The translations under genes were made by a program, and so were the position numbers. The notes under the pieces were generated by a model. The model had not been told where the DNA came from, ran no database searches, and saw only the letters and a program-made list of their open reading frames with translations. Positions 43,842 through 53,814 of a DNA stretch of 59,841 nt are shown in pieces; the stretch's first letter is position 1; each line of letters begins with the position of its first letter. Where the stretch lies: contig NW_006767447.1 of the NCBI RefSeq assembly GCF_000264995.1, positions 296,714 through 356,554 of the forward strand, given 5' to 3'. The stretch comes from Punctularia strigosozonata HHB-11173 SS5. Lineage: Eukaryota > Basidiomycota > Agaricomycetes > Corticiales > Punctulariaceae.

Positions 43842-44274
43842 TAAGCCTCACGGTGCAGATCATCACGTACCACGTCAAGCGCATCAGACCCCCTGAGTCC
43901 ATGGCCTACTGCACACGAATCTCCGTGACCAGCAGAGTCTGCGAAGTTGTTGCCAGCGAGAGACGGTTCAAGCAAGGAGTCAGAAGTGGCGGTGTAAGGG
44001 AGAGGGTCATCGACTAGACACCGAGGCGACTTGGGCAAACCATCGAAGTTAAACAAATCCATGGGGGGTCATCTGAGCACGACGAGGAGTCCGCTCGCAG
44101 TTTATAGACAGTACTGAGGTGGTGAAGCTCCACCGATGATGTCGAGCATGACACTATTCAATATATGAAGACGCCGCCCGCAGCTAGCGACAATTCAGCA
44201 TGTCGCGAACGCCAAGATGTCTGGAGCGCCAAAAAACATTGCGATCTCAATATTTACTCGCTGCAAATCAGCTC
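43842..44274 (-). repeat. Harbinger inverted arm, right
   Basis: Mirror of the left arm. Its inner end coincides with the N gap, so the real inner limit is unknown. It carries a mirrored exon with an ATG at 44062 (-) and a GT donor after 43871, pointing toward the transposase gene. Confidence 0.85.
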
Positions 44275-44637
44275 TATTGCCGCGGTCTTGCAGGCGGCAT
44301 GAACGACACCGCCACTCACATGCGACAGGAAAGCAGAAACGGCAAAGTATATACTGTAGTTTTACGACCTTAGGTTCGTCCCCTCAGTTCTAACAACTAT
44401 TACGGCCTTCAGTGGAACGCTGTATAGCAACATTTGGCGGGCATATATCAGCCAGCAACGAAAATATCTACGTACATGTCTATGCACTCTTGCCTAGATG
44501 GCTAGCGTGTAGCAAGAACCATTAACACTATGAATATAATAAGCAGATGAACAGGTCGTCAAAGCTCGTCAGAAAACGTGGCATGATCAAGAAAAAGGAA
44601 CGACGATCCACGGCGCAATCGAGATCGTCCAGAGATT
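44275..44637. other. Unique spacer right of the transposon nest
   Basis: About 360 bp between the Harbinger terminus and the stop of the Ras gene; it holds the 3' flank of that gene. Nothing else was recognised. Confidence 0.5.
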
Positions 44638-45539
44638 CTACATCACCACGCAAGAGCCTCTTGATCCTTTCTTGCGTCGGACGGACTCCACTGGATATCT
44701 GGATAGCATTTGACGCACCAGATCTTCGAAGGGAGTCGATATTTGCCAATTGCGTTTGGCCGATGTCTCGTAGAAAGGTAAGCCCCATCGCGCGGCCAGC
44801 TCCTGGATTGTCGATCGTGGAACTTCGCGCTCGTTCACGAGGTCCAGCTTTGTACCGACGACAACGATTGGGACTTTCTGCGACCAGCATTTGTCATTAG
44901 AACCGTAGGCGTCGAAGCAACTGATTCGTCCAACTCACCGCCGAGCCACCTTTGACGCGGTATATTTGCTGCCGCAGCATCTCGACTTCGCGTAGGCTGG
45001 CTTCTTGCGTCAAGCTGAAGAGCACCATGGAATCGACAATGCCAAGAGAAACGGTAAGAACGGACCTGAACACCAGAAGAAAGCCACGGCCGTTCTTGAT
45101 GTACATTTCATTGATCGCATTGAACTGATCTGCCCCAGCGGTATCTAACACCTCGAGCTGGGAGGCATACGTGAGGTCGTCCATGCGCGGAATGGAAAGA
45201 TGCTCACGGATGTCAGAGTACCATCAACCTGTAACGTACGCCTGTACTCCTCTGTGTGCAAGTTAGCGCTACTGGGTATGTTGCCCACACGGGGAACCGC
45301 ACGTACCCTCGATGGTAGGATCATAATTTTCGATGAAGACGTCGCGGATGAATCTACGCAGAAAAGCGTGTAAGCACACGACAGGATGCACGAAAGTCAG
45401 GAAAAGTCGCGCACCGGGCTGTCAGAGCCGACTTGCCAACTCCCCCAGCTGAGGAACGCGGTCTTGTGGTCAGTCGCGAAGCGCGACACGCGACGAACAG
45501 AGTCGTACCTCCGAGTACCACCACGTTGAAGTCGCGCAT
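44638..45539 (-). CDS. RSR1: Ras-family small GTPase, Rsr1/Bud1-like
   Basis: From the ATG at 45539: MRDFNVVVLGG, an intron, then AGGVGKSALTAR (P-loop). An exon covering the effector region follows, poorly resolved around 45190-45360. Then LEVLDTAGADQFNAINEMYI (G3), GRGFLLVF, SLTQEASLREVEMLRQQIYR, VPIVVVGTKLDLVNERE (G4, TKxD), LPFYETSAKRN (G5) and a C-terminus KKGSRGSCVVM, a CaaX box for prenylation and membrane anchoring. The DTAGADQF block follows Rap/Rsr1 (DTAGTEQF) more than Ras (DTAGQEEY), and position 61 is not Gln. Rsr1-type proteins mark polarity sites at the plasma membrane upstream of Cdc42. About five introns are needed. A Ras2-like assignment is less likely. Confidence 0.87.
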
Positions 45540-45732
45540 ATGGGCCCGGCCGTCGAGGGGAATGTCGCCGGGGGCGCTGGCTGTGGGAGCTGCAAGAGCC
45601 GGCGGCTGACGCTCTCATGAGACCGCAAATACGCGAGCGCCCAATATCAACTATACGTGGTCGCGGTCGGCACCTTTGACGCGTTTTCGCGCGTGACTGG
45701 TCCGCTCCTTTGCACACCCCACTGCCAGTGCC
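45540..45732. promoter_or_regulatory. Shared divergent promoter RSR1/cyclophilin
   Basis: 193 bp between divergent start codons. CG-rich, with several CGCG words; no specific factor site is claimed. Confidence 0.4.
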
Positions 45733-47057
45733 ATGGTGCGTCCCCGCACGTATTTTGACATTGCGCACGGAAATGAGGTCCTCGGCCGAGTGATATTCGA
45801 GTTGTACTCGGACTCGGCTCCCAAGACCAGCGAAAAGTGCGTGCGGTTCGCTACGGTCGTTGGACGTTAACCTACATTGATGTGCTTCCTCAGCTTTCGG
45901 GTGCTATGTACGGGTGAACAAGGCGTCTCGCCGATATCAGAACGTCCCTTATACTACAAGAACTCTATCATACATCGTTCAATAAAGGATTTCATGATTC
46001 AAGGAGGAGGTGGGTTGTGAACTCAACGGGAACAGGGAATGATCCTGACCTCGATATAGACTTTACAAAGCGGCATGTCCTGACACTCCAAATCTTGATA
46101 TCCTCCTAACCTGCTTTAGGAATGGCACAGGAGGCGAGAGTATATATGGTGGACCTTTCCCGGACGAAGACCTATCCTTACCGTTGGACTCCGAAGGGTA
46201 CGTCGATCATACGCGGATTCTTGTAGTCTCCATTGTACTCACGTATACAGCCTCTTATGCATGGCTAATAAAGGACCGAATACGAACAATTCCCAGTTCT
46301 TCATAACCCTGCGGCCATGTCCTCATCTGAATGGTCTTCCCATTCTACCATCAATGAAACTCATTGCTAACGCGGTTTCCAGGCAAACATGTCGTGTTCG
46401 GCAAGGTTATCCGTGGGTATGAAGTAGTTCAGAAGATTGCGGAGCTGCCGACCGATGAGAAGGATCGGCCTCTTACACCTGTCGTCGTCGTGAATTGCGG
46501 GGAGCTCGAGTTGCGCAGAAAGTCCACAGCCTCGAAAGGCCGGTTGCTCTAATAATTCCGCATTGCCAGACAGCTCATGTACTTCCCATTTACTCAGACG
46601 AAGTCGCACCCAAGGCCGAATCACGAAAGGAATCTGACGAAGAGGCACTCAGGAAACATCGACGCCACGACTCCCGTTCCCGTTCCCCGGACTCTCTCCG
46701 CAAGAAGAAGTCCAAGCGGCGCAAGCACAGGAAACGATCAGTTTCAACCCCGCCCTCCAAAGATGATCATGCAGCGCAATCGACCGATACCTTAGACCAC
46801 GCCCCTCCTCAAGAAACCGAAGAAGAGTACGACGCGAGACTGGAAAGGGAGGAGAAGGAGCGTCTAGAGGCTGCCCGAAGAAGGGAACTTGAAAGAATAC
46901 GCGAACAGTACGAGGAGCAAAACACAAGGAATGGAGTACGCTTCAAGGGTAAGTGCGAGATTCTCAACGCTGCCGCCTTCCTGAACGGTCATTTATAGGG
47001 CGTGGTCGTATGAAGTACGTCGACCCAGAGCTACGGAGGGGTGCCGATGAGCGGTGA
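45733..47057 (+). CDS. SR-type cyclophilin (peptidyl-prolyl isomerase)
   Basis: The ATG at 45733 gives [20 protein letters not shown]. The cyclophilin domain continues [45 protein letters not shown] (catalytic Arg, Phe and Gln), [34 protein letters not shown] and [19 protein letters not shown]. The position of the cyclosporin-contacting Trp is His (CPHLNGKHVVFG), as in several SR-cyclophilins. A charged C-terminal extension follows: [22 protein letters not shown] and a long acidic/basic helix ([27 protein letters not shown]), ending [19 protein letters not shown] at TGA 47055-47057. That end resembles spliceosome-associated cyclophilins, so it likely works in pre-mRNA splicing in the nucleus. 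About seven introns. Confidence 0.9.
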
Positions 47058-47182
47058 TGGAATAGTGACCAGAAGATTCCAAACTCCGCACAAGATTCAG
47101 GAGAGGTTGTTGCATATTTCAATATCAAAGTGCATAAGCATAAGATACATGGGCGTCAATACCACGGTTTTGCCCAGCTTTC
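47058..47182. other. Convergent gene ends (cyclophilin/eIF4B)
   Basis: 125 bp between two facing stop codons; nothing but 3' flank sequence. Confidence 0.5.
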
Positions 47183-49108
47183 TTAGATCGTCGTTTCGCC
47201 AAGTTGATTAGCTACTTCGTTAACTTCGGCTTCAACCTCGGCCGTTCCCTTGGCTGCCTCGTCGGGCGCAGCGTCCACGTTTTTGTTGCCTGCAGCTCTG
47301 GCGAAGGATATAGCAGGCCGAACGCCTGCGGCCGAGGCGTTGAAGGTCCTGGAGCTTGGAGTGGAGGGAATGGATGCACCGGGCGAGCGCGCTTCACCTG
47401 CATGGGAAGAGCTGCGAGACATGGAATGGCCTTCCCGCGAGGAACGCTGCTGGGAGGTGGTCCGCCCCATTGGGAAAGTAGCTTTATCCTTGATAGCCTC
47501 GCGCTCTTTCTCGAGCCGTTCTGTGATAGCCGCTTCGCGATTCGAAACATCCACTGGTCTGGTGCACAAGGGTCAATTGAGCGCAATACGATCCGGTACG
47601 GGTGACGGTACCTGGCATCCCCGAACGGATTGGACCGAGGGGCTGATGTAGCCTGGGCTGAAGCCATTTTGGGCGAGGAGAGCGGGGTCGGAGAAGCCGA
47701 AGCAGCGTTGGACCTCGGTAAAAGCTCGAGGCGACGGCGACCCATGTTTGGGGTCGGAGGGACCGAACTGCTCGCTGTCATGAAAGCAAAGGTCAATTTT
47801 GCACAAATCAGGCCTCGTGAAATAGCTCACGCGAAGTGCTATCTCGACCAGCAGGGCGAGGCCGCGCAGCACTCCTCCAATCGCCTTCTGCCTCAGACGA
47901 AGGAGGCGGTCCCATGTCTCCTCGGCCCCGCATGCTGCCAAACCGAGACGGGGGCTCTTCCGAAGGCTTGAACTTCGATCCTTTCGCCCAAGTATCTTCC
48001 ACGTCCGCAGGGCCAGCAGGAGTATCATTCCGCAAGCCCGAGGCCTTTCTTCTGAACGAGGGGGCCTCACGATCGTCGCCGGGAAGAGGTGGAGGAGGGC
48101 CACGTGGCGAGGAGCGCCAGTCGTTGATGCCATCGGAGGCACTCGCTTGAACACGTTCCGCATCGAAGCGTGAGGGACGACGAGACGATTCGCGTGAGTT
48201 CGGGAGGTCTGGTAAAGGCCCATCCCGCCTCCATGGGCTCGCGAACTTCTCGTCGTCGAATCCGCCACTACCGAAACCTCGTTCCTTGGCTGGAGAAATG
48301 TGGTTAACGTGTGAAAAGTGGTATGTTGAGAAGGGCGTACGGGGTTCAGCGACGCTTACGCGCACCGTGCGCCCATTCAGATTCTGATACTGACATGAGC
48401 GGTAGAAGGCGCTTCAAACGTAGAACTCACAGTGCCCGAACGAGAAATTCCATCCTTCAAACCATCGAGAGTCTCAAACTCTATATATCCGAATCCTTTT
48501 GGTCTGTCGTCTCTGTCTTTGATGATTTTCACAGATTTGGTCTAACGCATTGGTGAGGATCTTCAGAAAGAGGCGTCGCGGACGGCGATGCGGACCTTGG
48601 ATGGGGCAAAAAAACCTTCCAGCTCTATTTCTTGCAGGTCAAAAGCCAGATTTCCAACGAATGCTGTGTACGGGGGCTGCGAAGGTAAGGGTAGATCTTC
48701 CCGAGGAGGGCCACCGAAGCCTCTGTCAGCTATCATCATTTTAGCACAGTGCCGGCGGTTCATAGCGATGTGACGAACGCCTTGATGAAAGAAAATCATC
48801 ACGTCCTCGTCTGTCTCCGGAATACCCATCGTCCTCGCGTGCAGCGGCTGTGACAGAGGTGAGCGACTATCGACGTTGACGGGTTGGTTGACGTACGGGC
48901 GGTCGGGAGGGAATCCATCTCGTCGGCCCACGACCCCAGTGCTTGTCATGAGAGGCATGAGCATTGATGATGGGAGTGTAGCGGCCGATGGGTGCATACC
49001 GTTATCACCCAGGAACTCGTTGAGCGACATTTTCTGCTTTCCAGTTTTCTTGGGTGCTGTAGACCATGATGGGAGGCAGCTCGATACATTAGCAAACGAC
49101 TTACCCAT
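47183..49108 (-). CDS. TIF3: Translation initiation factor eIF4B (Tif3-like)
   Basis: The ATG at 49108 is split after one base of the second codon: removing a 50-nt intron gives MAPKKTGKQKMSLNEFLGDN, the typical eIF4B N-terminus. The RRM follows: QPPYTAFVGNLAFDLQEIEL (RNP2), VRIAVRD, SVKIIKDRDDRPKGFGYIEF (RNP1) and RVSVAEP. A long low-complexity part repeats short Trp/Arg/Asp motifs (DDWRS, ASPWRRDGP, EDTWAKGSKF, FGSMRGRGDMGPP, GDWRSAARP), as in yeast Tif3 repeats. The C-terminus has RPVDVSNREAAITERLEKEREAIK and an acidic end at TAA 47183. eIF4B stimulates the helicase eIF4A during mRNA scanning. Introns are short; those at about 47560-47620 and 48270-48590 are approximate. Confidence 0.85.
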
Positions 49109-49229
49109 GTTGAACGATGTTTTTATGAGAGGCTGGCGGACAGTCGGGTATTGCACAAAATTGAGTGTGATGTGATCGGGAGAGAGACAAGGGGCGCTGT
49201 GCCGAGCTCAGACTCAGACTTCCGCTGCG
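49109..49229. promoter_or_regulatory. Shared divergent promoter eIF4B/ARPC2
   Basis: 121 bp between divergent start codons of two growth-linked genes. No motif claimed. Confidence 0.45.
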
Positions 49230-50354
49230 ATGATCCTCCTTGAACCACACAACGTAATCATTCAGCAGACCCTGCAGGATAAGGCGGCAAAGTATACACT
49301 CCCATTTCGATCAGGGGATTATGAGAATGACCTCGTATCAGGCCTTCGTCTCTCGATGTTCAATTCGTAGATTTCGACGGTGTGCGCTTCCGCCTGTCGA
49401 CCCCGGACAAGAAGTCTATCATCCTTCTGTCGATGAACATCCGCTGTTGGGACGAACTTGTACAATTTGGGGCTTTGGACATTCTTGGGCGTGAATACGG
49501 CGCTTTGCTCAAATCGGAACCGGAGCCGGATTATAACGTGTCGCTGGAGATTGACTTGGAACAGTTGCCACCGGACGGAGGTGCGCCCGTACCGCTGCGT
49601 GAACTCTGGCCATGAGTCTCTTAAGAATCCATACAGAGTCTCGCGAGGCCTTGATCAAGTCCCTATCTTTGCTGAAGCGTAACGCTCTGGCAGCTCCGTT
49701 CGAACGAGCCTTCCAAGCTCAGAAGCGGTTGGAGGCATCAGGCTCAGGGCAGGGTGACCTCATGGCTATTCACTATCGCGATGAGGAGGCAATCTACATT
49801 CAGGCCTCCCATGATCGTGTCACTGTCATATTTTCGACCGTTTTCCGTGAAGAAACCGATCGCATCATCGGCAAGGTTTTCCTACAGGCGAGTTCATGAA
49901 TCACAAGCGGTTCACAGCGTCTCATTATGTGCTTCAGGAGTTCGTTGACGCGCGTCGACTTCCTACCATCCAAAACGCCCCTCAAGTCCTGTATTCTAAT
50001 CGCGACCCTCCGCTGGAAATCCGGCATGTTCCAGGTTTGATTAGATCCGAGAATGTTGGTTATGTCACCTTCGTACTCTTTCCCCGCCACTTCGCAAACA
50101 CAGTAGTCTCGGCTGGAACCATCAGCCACATTCAGCTCTTCCGAGATTATCTTCACTATCACATCAAGTGCTCCAAGGCTTACATGCATTCTCGCATGCG
50201 GTACCGCGTCTCAGAGTTCCAGAAGGTGCTCAATCGTGCAAAGACTGAGGTGGCGGTAGGCGAGCGCAAAACTGCAAGGTGCGTCCTGCTTACTTCGAGA
50301 TGTCTATGGACTCATAATGTTGCACACAGTGGGCGTACCATGGTCACCCGGTAA
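49230..50354 (+). CDS. ARC35: Arp2/3 complex subunit 2 (ARPC2, p34)
   Basis: The ATG at 49230 begins [18 protein letters not shown], then, after short introns, [144 protein letters not shown] and [20 protein letters not shown], ending at TAA 50352-50354 after a last exon GRTMVTR. Length (about 310 residues) and order fit ARPC2, which forms the structural core of the Arp2/3 complex that nucleates branched actin at endocytic patches. Introns: about 49338-49370, 49591-49641, 49891-49938 and 50279-50329. Confidence 0.92.
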
Positions 50355-50459
50355 AACGTGCGGCGGTAATGGCACGTATGAACTGTCGGTGACGTTTGGG
50401 ACGGATGTATAATATACAGCTTGGACGCAGGCGAAGTTGTGCATTAAATCAGATGCAAT
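50355..50459. other. Convergent gene ends (ARPC2/PLP enzyme)
   Basis: 105 bp between facing stop codons; no feature. Confidence 0.5.
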
Positions 50460-52078
50460 CTAAGTGTGGATTGACGACAATTCCTTTGCGATCGTATTGA
50501 ACACCTTCCCTAAATACTCGAAGTCGGAGATCTGGAGAAGATCTTAGTGCCAGTGACGAACCCGGGATGGCGTGTACTGACCTCGTTCCAAACCTGCGCG
50601 CTGCATCGTGTCCACCACTTTCCATCGTGACGAAACACCCCGGCGAAGGTGTTGTATTCGTCGAGTAGTTTCGCATTCATATCGCCGAGCGACAGCAGCT
50701 CGTCGGGGAAAGGAAGTCTGACGTTCACCTTGTACATTTTCTCAGTGACCTGGAGCTATTCGCGAAAGCGGAATTATTCACCATGCTGAGCGTTAACTCG
50801 CTGTCCGGGGTTTGATCCATCAGTTCGGTGCCCATTATCTCTGCAAGGCGCCTTCCGCCCTTCAACGCGAGCTTGTGGCAGTATTCCAAAATCGCGGCCT
50901 CGCCACCAATCCACTGTCTGAATTCAAGCGCAGCTTTAATGCTCAAGTATGGTACCCAATCAACGGTACCAGTCCCTGCATCTTATGAGCACGGATAGAT
51001 AATTCTAGTCGCGAGGACAAACATTCATGTTGTTTCACGAAATTGGGCGGCGATGTCTGGTAGGCATTGCCTGTCGGGATAGACGACCTGGTAATGTGTT
51101 GATTTCTGCAGCCCAGCAAATGAAATTAGAGTTTTGTCAGCTATCGCAATAGGTTGGGCAGCACACATCATACCGAAAAGGGACATAGAGGCAAGCGCAA
51201 CCTCGCTTCGCGAATAACCACTTGTGACAATTCGTCACAAAGAAATCAGGCCGCGATTCGCTCAAGTTGATATCGGGCTCTTGGCCAATGGAATGAGCAG
51301 CATCTACAACTGACCAGACGCCTTCCTCGCGGCACAGGCTAACCATCTCCTGCCAGGGGAGACGAACACCGGGGTTAGAAACGATGCTATCAATGACGGC
51401 AACCATCTTCGGAGCAACAGAAGCCGACGATTTCTGCAGTCCCGGTAGCGTGGCCTTCACAATTCGCAGATGCTCGCGAAAGCTCTCCACGATGGCGGAG
51501 TGACTGGTAGGAAAGCGGATGTGGAAAGGCGCAAGAGTTGTAGTGGGGTGCACGTCATGGAGGTACTGCAGGGTATGATTGACGTTGACATAGGTCGTCG
51601 AAGCTAAAGAACGTGAACCATGGGTGATCGATAGCTCAATCGCAAGTCAACATACCTCCAATCAAAATGTCGCCGTCATTCCACTGGATATTCCGCAGTA
51701 CTGTATTGATACCATGTGTCGCATTCGGGACCAGAACACATTCATCTGTATGTGCCCCCAACAAACGTGCAACTCTTGATCTTGAATCAATCAAGAGGGA
51801 TTGGTAGGTCAGCCGCATGAATTTGTCTGGGCATGCTTCGATCTGTTGTGCCATGTCCTCGCATGCTGTCTGGACGGGCCGAGGAAGTGAGCCGTATGAT
51901 CCTGTAACCAGGCTAAGTACCACGTCTCTCAATATTCACGACCACAGAACCTACCATGATTTAAATTCACGTATCCATCGCGAAAGCTAAAGTATTTCAG
52001 CATGTCATGGCCGAAGCTGGGCGGCTTTGATTGCGGGTTGTAGGTGCATCCCTTCGAATCGAAGTCCAGAGCTGTCAT
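50460..52078 (-). CDS. PLP-dependent class-V aminotransferase-fold enzyme (isopenicillin N epimerase/Egt2-like)
   Basis: From the ATG at 52078: MTALDFDSKGCTYNPQSKPP, then GHDMLKYFSFRDGYVNLNHG, SYGSLPRPVQTACEDMAQQI, RVARLLGAHTDECVLVPNAT, HGINTVLRNIQWNDGDIL, VAVIDSIVSNPGVRLPWQEM, WSVVDAAHSIGQEPDINL (PLP-binding Asp), FFVTNCHKWLFAKRGCACLY (Schiff-base Lys), GTVDWVPYLSIKAALEFRQW and, at the C-terminus, FEYLGKVFNTIAKELSSIHT ending at TAG 50460. Folding and cofactor use are clear. Related fungal proteins include isopenicillin N epimerase-like enzymes and Egt2, the C-S lyase of ergothioneine synthesis; sequence alone does not decide. Seven or more introns. A MULE transposon begins 63 bp upstream of the ATG. 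Confidence 0.85.
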
Positions 52079-52140
52079 TGAAGCAGCAAAACGCGGTCAC
52101 CGGTGATGTGCAAGATACGAACGTCGTATGAGGTTTTGAC

Positions 52141-52176
52141 CAATAAGACCCTCCACTAATTAGAGGACAGCCACCA
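52141..52176 (+). repeat. MULE terminal inverted repeat, left
   Basis: 36 bp starting CAATAAGACCCTCC; pairs with 57264-57299. A CACGTGACTGG word follows at 52186 and is mirrored near the other end. Confidence 0.82.
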
Positions 52177-52233
52177 CTGACTATCACGTGACTGGCTCAG
52201 ACGCGTCTGCTGAACGAGACATGGTCGTCGCGG

Positions 52234-52451
52234 GCAGGCTCCTAATACCATCCGCTCGTACCGTGTCTCGTTCCTCAATCCTATGGGCGTGGGTGAGGCT
52301 GCATCCTAGAGGGATGGGAGTTAGTATCCATATTGAGACATGTATTATGTCAGATCCAAATCGGGAATAGGGACCTTCCTTTTATATCGGCGTAAGTGAG
52401 GAGCGGACACGGTAGAGCGGCTGGCCAAACTTGACATTTCAGATTGCGGCA
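52234..52451 (+). repeat. Long TIR, left arm of 1.3-kb element
   Basis: Includes the words CTCAATCCTATGGGCGTGGG and GGGACCTTCCTTTTATATC, both mirrored at 53316-53533. Confidence 0.8.
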
Positions 52452-52717
52452 CCTCTTGGCACACCTCAGTTTCCTGATAACCCTCGACCTAGGGTTTTCA
52501 TTACCACACATTGTCCAGCTCTGCAAGAGGCAGGCGAAGCCACACTTAGTGACGAGTGCTCTGCTGCAATACCATCACCCTCACCCGCATGTTATATCAA
52601 CATGACAGGTCAGTTGCTTCGTGCCCAGGTGGCTTCGTGAGGCATTGTCGGTAGTGGACAGTGGCAGTATGCCCCAAAGCAACTTTATATATAACATGTG
52701 TGGAGATGTTAGCACAG

Positions 52718-52795
52718 GTCGCTGGTGAAGTGGTTAGCACATCGTCATATGTTTTTGCGCACGTGGGAAGGTCGCGTGTTCGAGCCCAAGGCGAC
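52718..52795 (+). ncRNA. tRNA-like Pol III module 1 (SINE-type head)
   Basis: A box TGGTGAAGTGG (52723-52733) and B box GTTCGAGCC (52778-52786) are 44 nt apart, as in tRNA genes. The ends GTCGC and GCGAC can pair like an acceptor stem. The T-stem does not pair well, so I read it as a tRNA-derived promoter, not a functional tRNA. Confidence 0.5.
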
Positions 52796-52974
52796 GCCTC
52801 TCCGCTTACCTTTATCAGTTGCTACTGGAGAAGTGACAAGCAGTTACAGCACATTTTAGACTGAACTGTATGCACCGGTGTGGATGCAGGACCTGAGCCA
52901 TCCAAATGCGAGCATTGACATGCCCTCCCGCCAGAAAACAAGGTTATATTGATAGGGATACTGGTCTTTGCTAC

Positions 52975-53055
52975 GGACCGGTGGTTTAGGTGTTAACATG
53001 TGTTAGTCCATGAGGAGCTTTTTTGCCGGGGTCGCACGTTCGATCCCAAGGCGGG
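52975..53055 (+). ncRNA. tRNA-like Pol III module 2
   Basis: A box TGGTTTAGGTG (52982-52992) and B box GTTCGATCC (53038-53046), followed as in module 1 by CAAGGCG. The similarity of the two suggests a duplication of one tRNA-derived unit. Confidence 0.5.
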
Positions 53056-53315
53056 GACTTTCAGCTCCTTTTTTTCACCCCCCTGGCAGTCATCTGTTCA
53101 TCCACTCATGAAGATCAACAGCTCTACAGCTCTATCAGAGGACAATACATTTCGTAGTTACAACCTGGGATACACTTGCTGCATTATTCTTCCCAGAAGA
53201 GCAGGTGCATACCTAGCATAATATATCCATCACGAAACTAAAACTCTGAGACGAGCAAGAAGGTCAATGTTAGCTGAGACCCTACATTGGGTGGTAACCA
53301 GGGCTGCTGAGCTCT

Positions 53316-53533
53316 TGCCGCAATTTGAAATGTCGAGTTTGGCCAGCCGCTCTACTGTGTCCGCTCCTCACTTACGCCGATATAAAAGGAAGGTCCCTAT
53401 TCCCGATTTGGATCTGACATAATACATGTCTCAATATGGATACTAACTCCCATCCCTCTAGGATGCAGCCTCGCCCACGCCCATAGGATTGAGGAGCGAG
53501 ACATGGTATGAGCGGATGGTATTAGGAGCCTGC
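53316..53533 (-). repeat. Long TIR, right arm of 1.3-kb element
   Basis: Inverted counterpart of 52234-52451; a few substitutions, no obvious length change. Confidence 0.8.
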
Positions 53534-53814
53534 GTCGTGGGGGACATATGCCGTCGTATCCCACTACTGGAAAAAAGGTGGGTGCCCCACGCCTTCACCT
53601 TCGCTTGCATTGCCATTGCACGAGTAGATCACATTCTTAAAAAAAGAGTTTGACACGGTAAAAGTGCATCGCCACAAACTTAGCACCGCCACGGTTGCTG
53701 ATGCTTACTAATTACCGGCATCCAAGATACCTGAGCAAGCTGAGGTAATACTCTGCTGTATATACACTCCTGGGGCTGCCTGCAAGCCGTATTTATTGTC
53801 TCCATCTTGAAATC

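Larger units (their letters stand above)
40001..44274. mobile_element. Harbinger-like DNA transposon with long inverted arms
   Basis: Two 433-bp inverted arms (40001-40433 and 43842-44274), the same by eye, flank a Myb-like gene (+) and a DDE transposase gene (-) that converge, the two-gene plan of PIF/Harbinger elements. The termini are GAGCTGATTTGCAGCG...CGCTGCAAATCAGCTC, flanked by TA on each side (a TA target duplication is possible; the usual TWA trinucleotide is not evident). A copy of repeat X (43067-43186) and a 655-bp assembly gap lie inside the right part. Because the arms meet the gap, they may be longer than 433 bp, or two head-to-head copies may be involved. The element was probably inserted into, or next to, repeat X copy 1. 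Confidence 0.75.
52234..53533. mobile_element. Non-autonomous element with 218-bp TIRs, nested in MULE
   Basis: The first 218 bp (52234-52451) and the last 218 bp (53316-53533) are inverted copies with scattered differences. Outer termini are GCAGGCTCCTAATACC. Flanks GTCGCGG (left) and GTCGTGG (right) could be a worn 7-8 bp target duplication. No transposase is encoded; the interior instead holds two tRNA-like modules. A hAT-derived MITE is one possibility, but the superfamily is not proven. Confidence 0.75.

Noticed and set aside
43091-44062. Long ORFs crossing 43187-43841
   Set aside because: They are open only because N codons are read as X; no coding evidence.
52718-52795. Functional tRNA gene
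   Set aside because: Boxes A and B fit, but the T-stem does not pair and no convincing anticodon arm forms.
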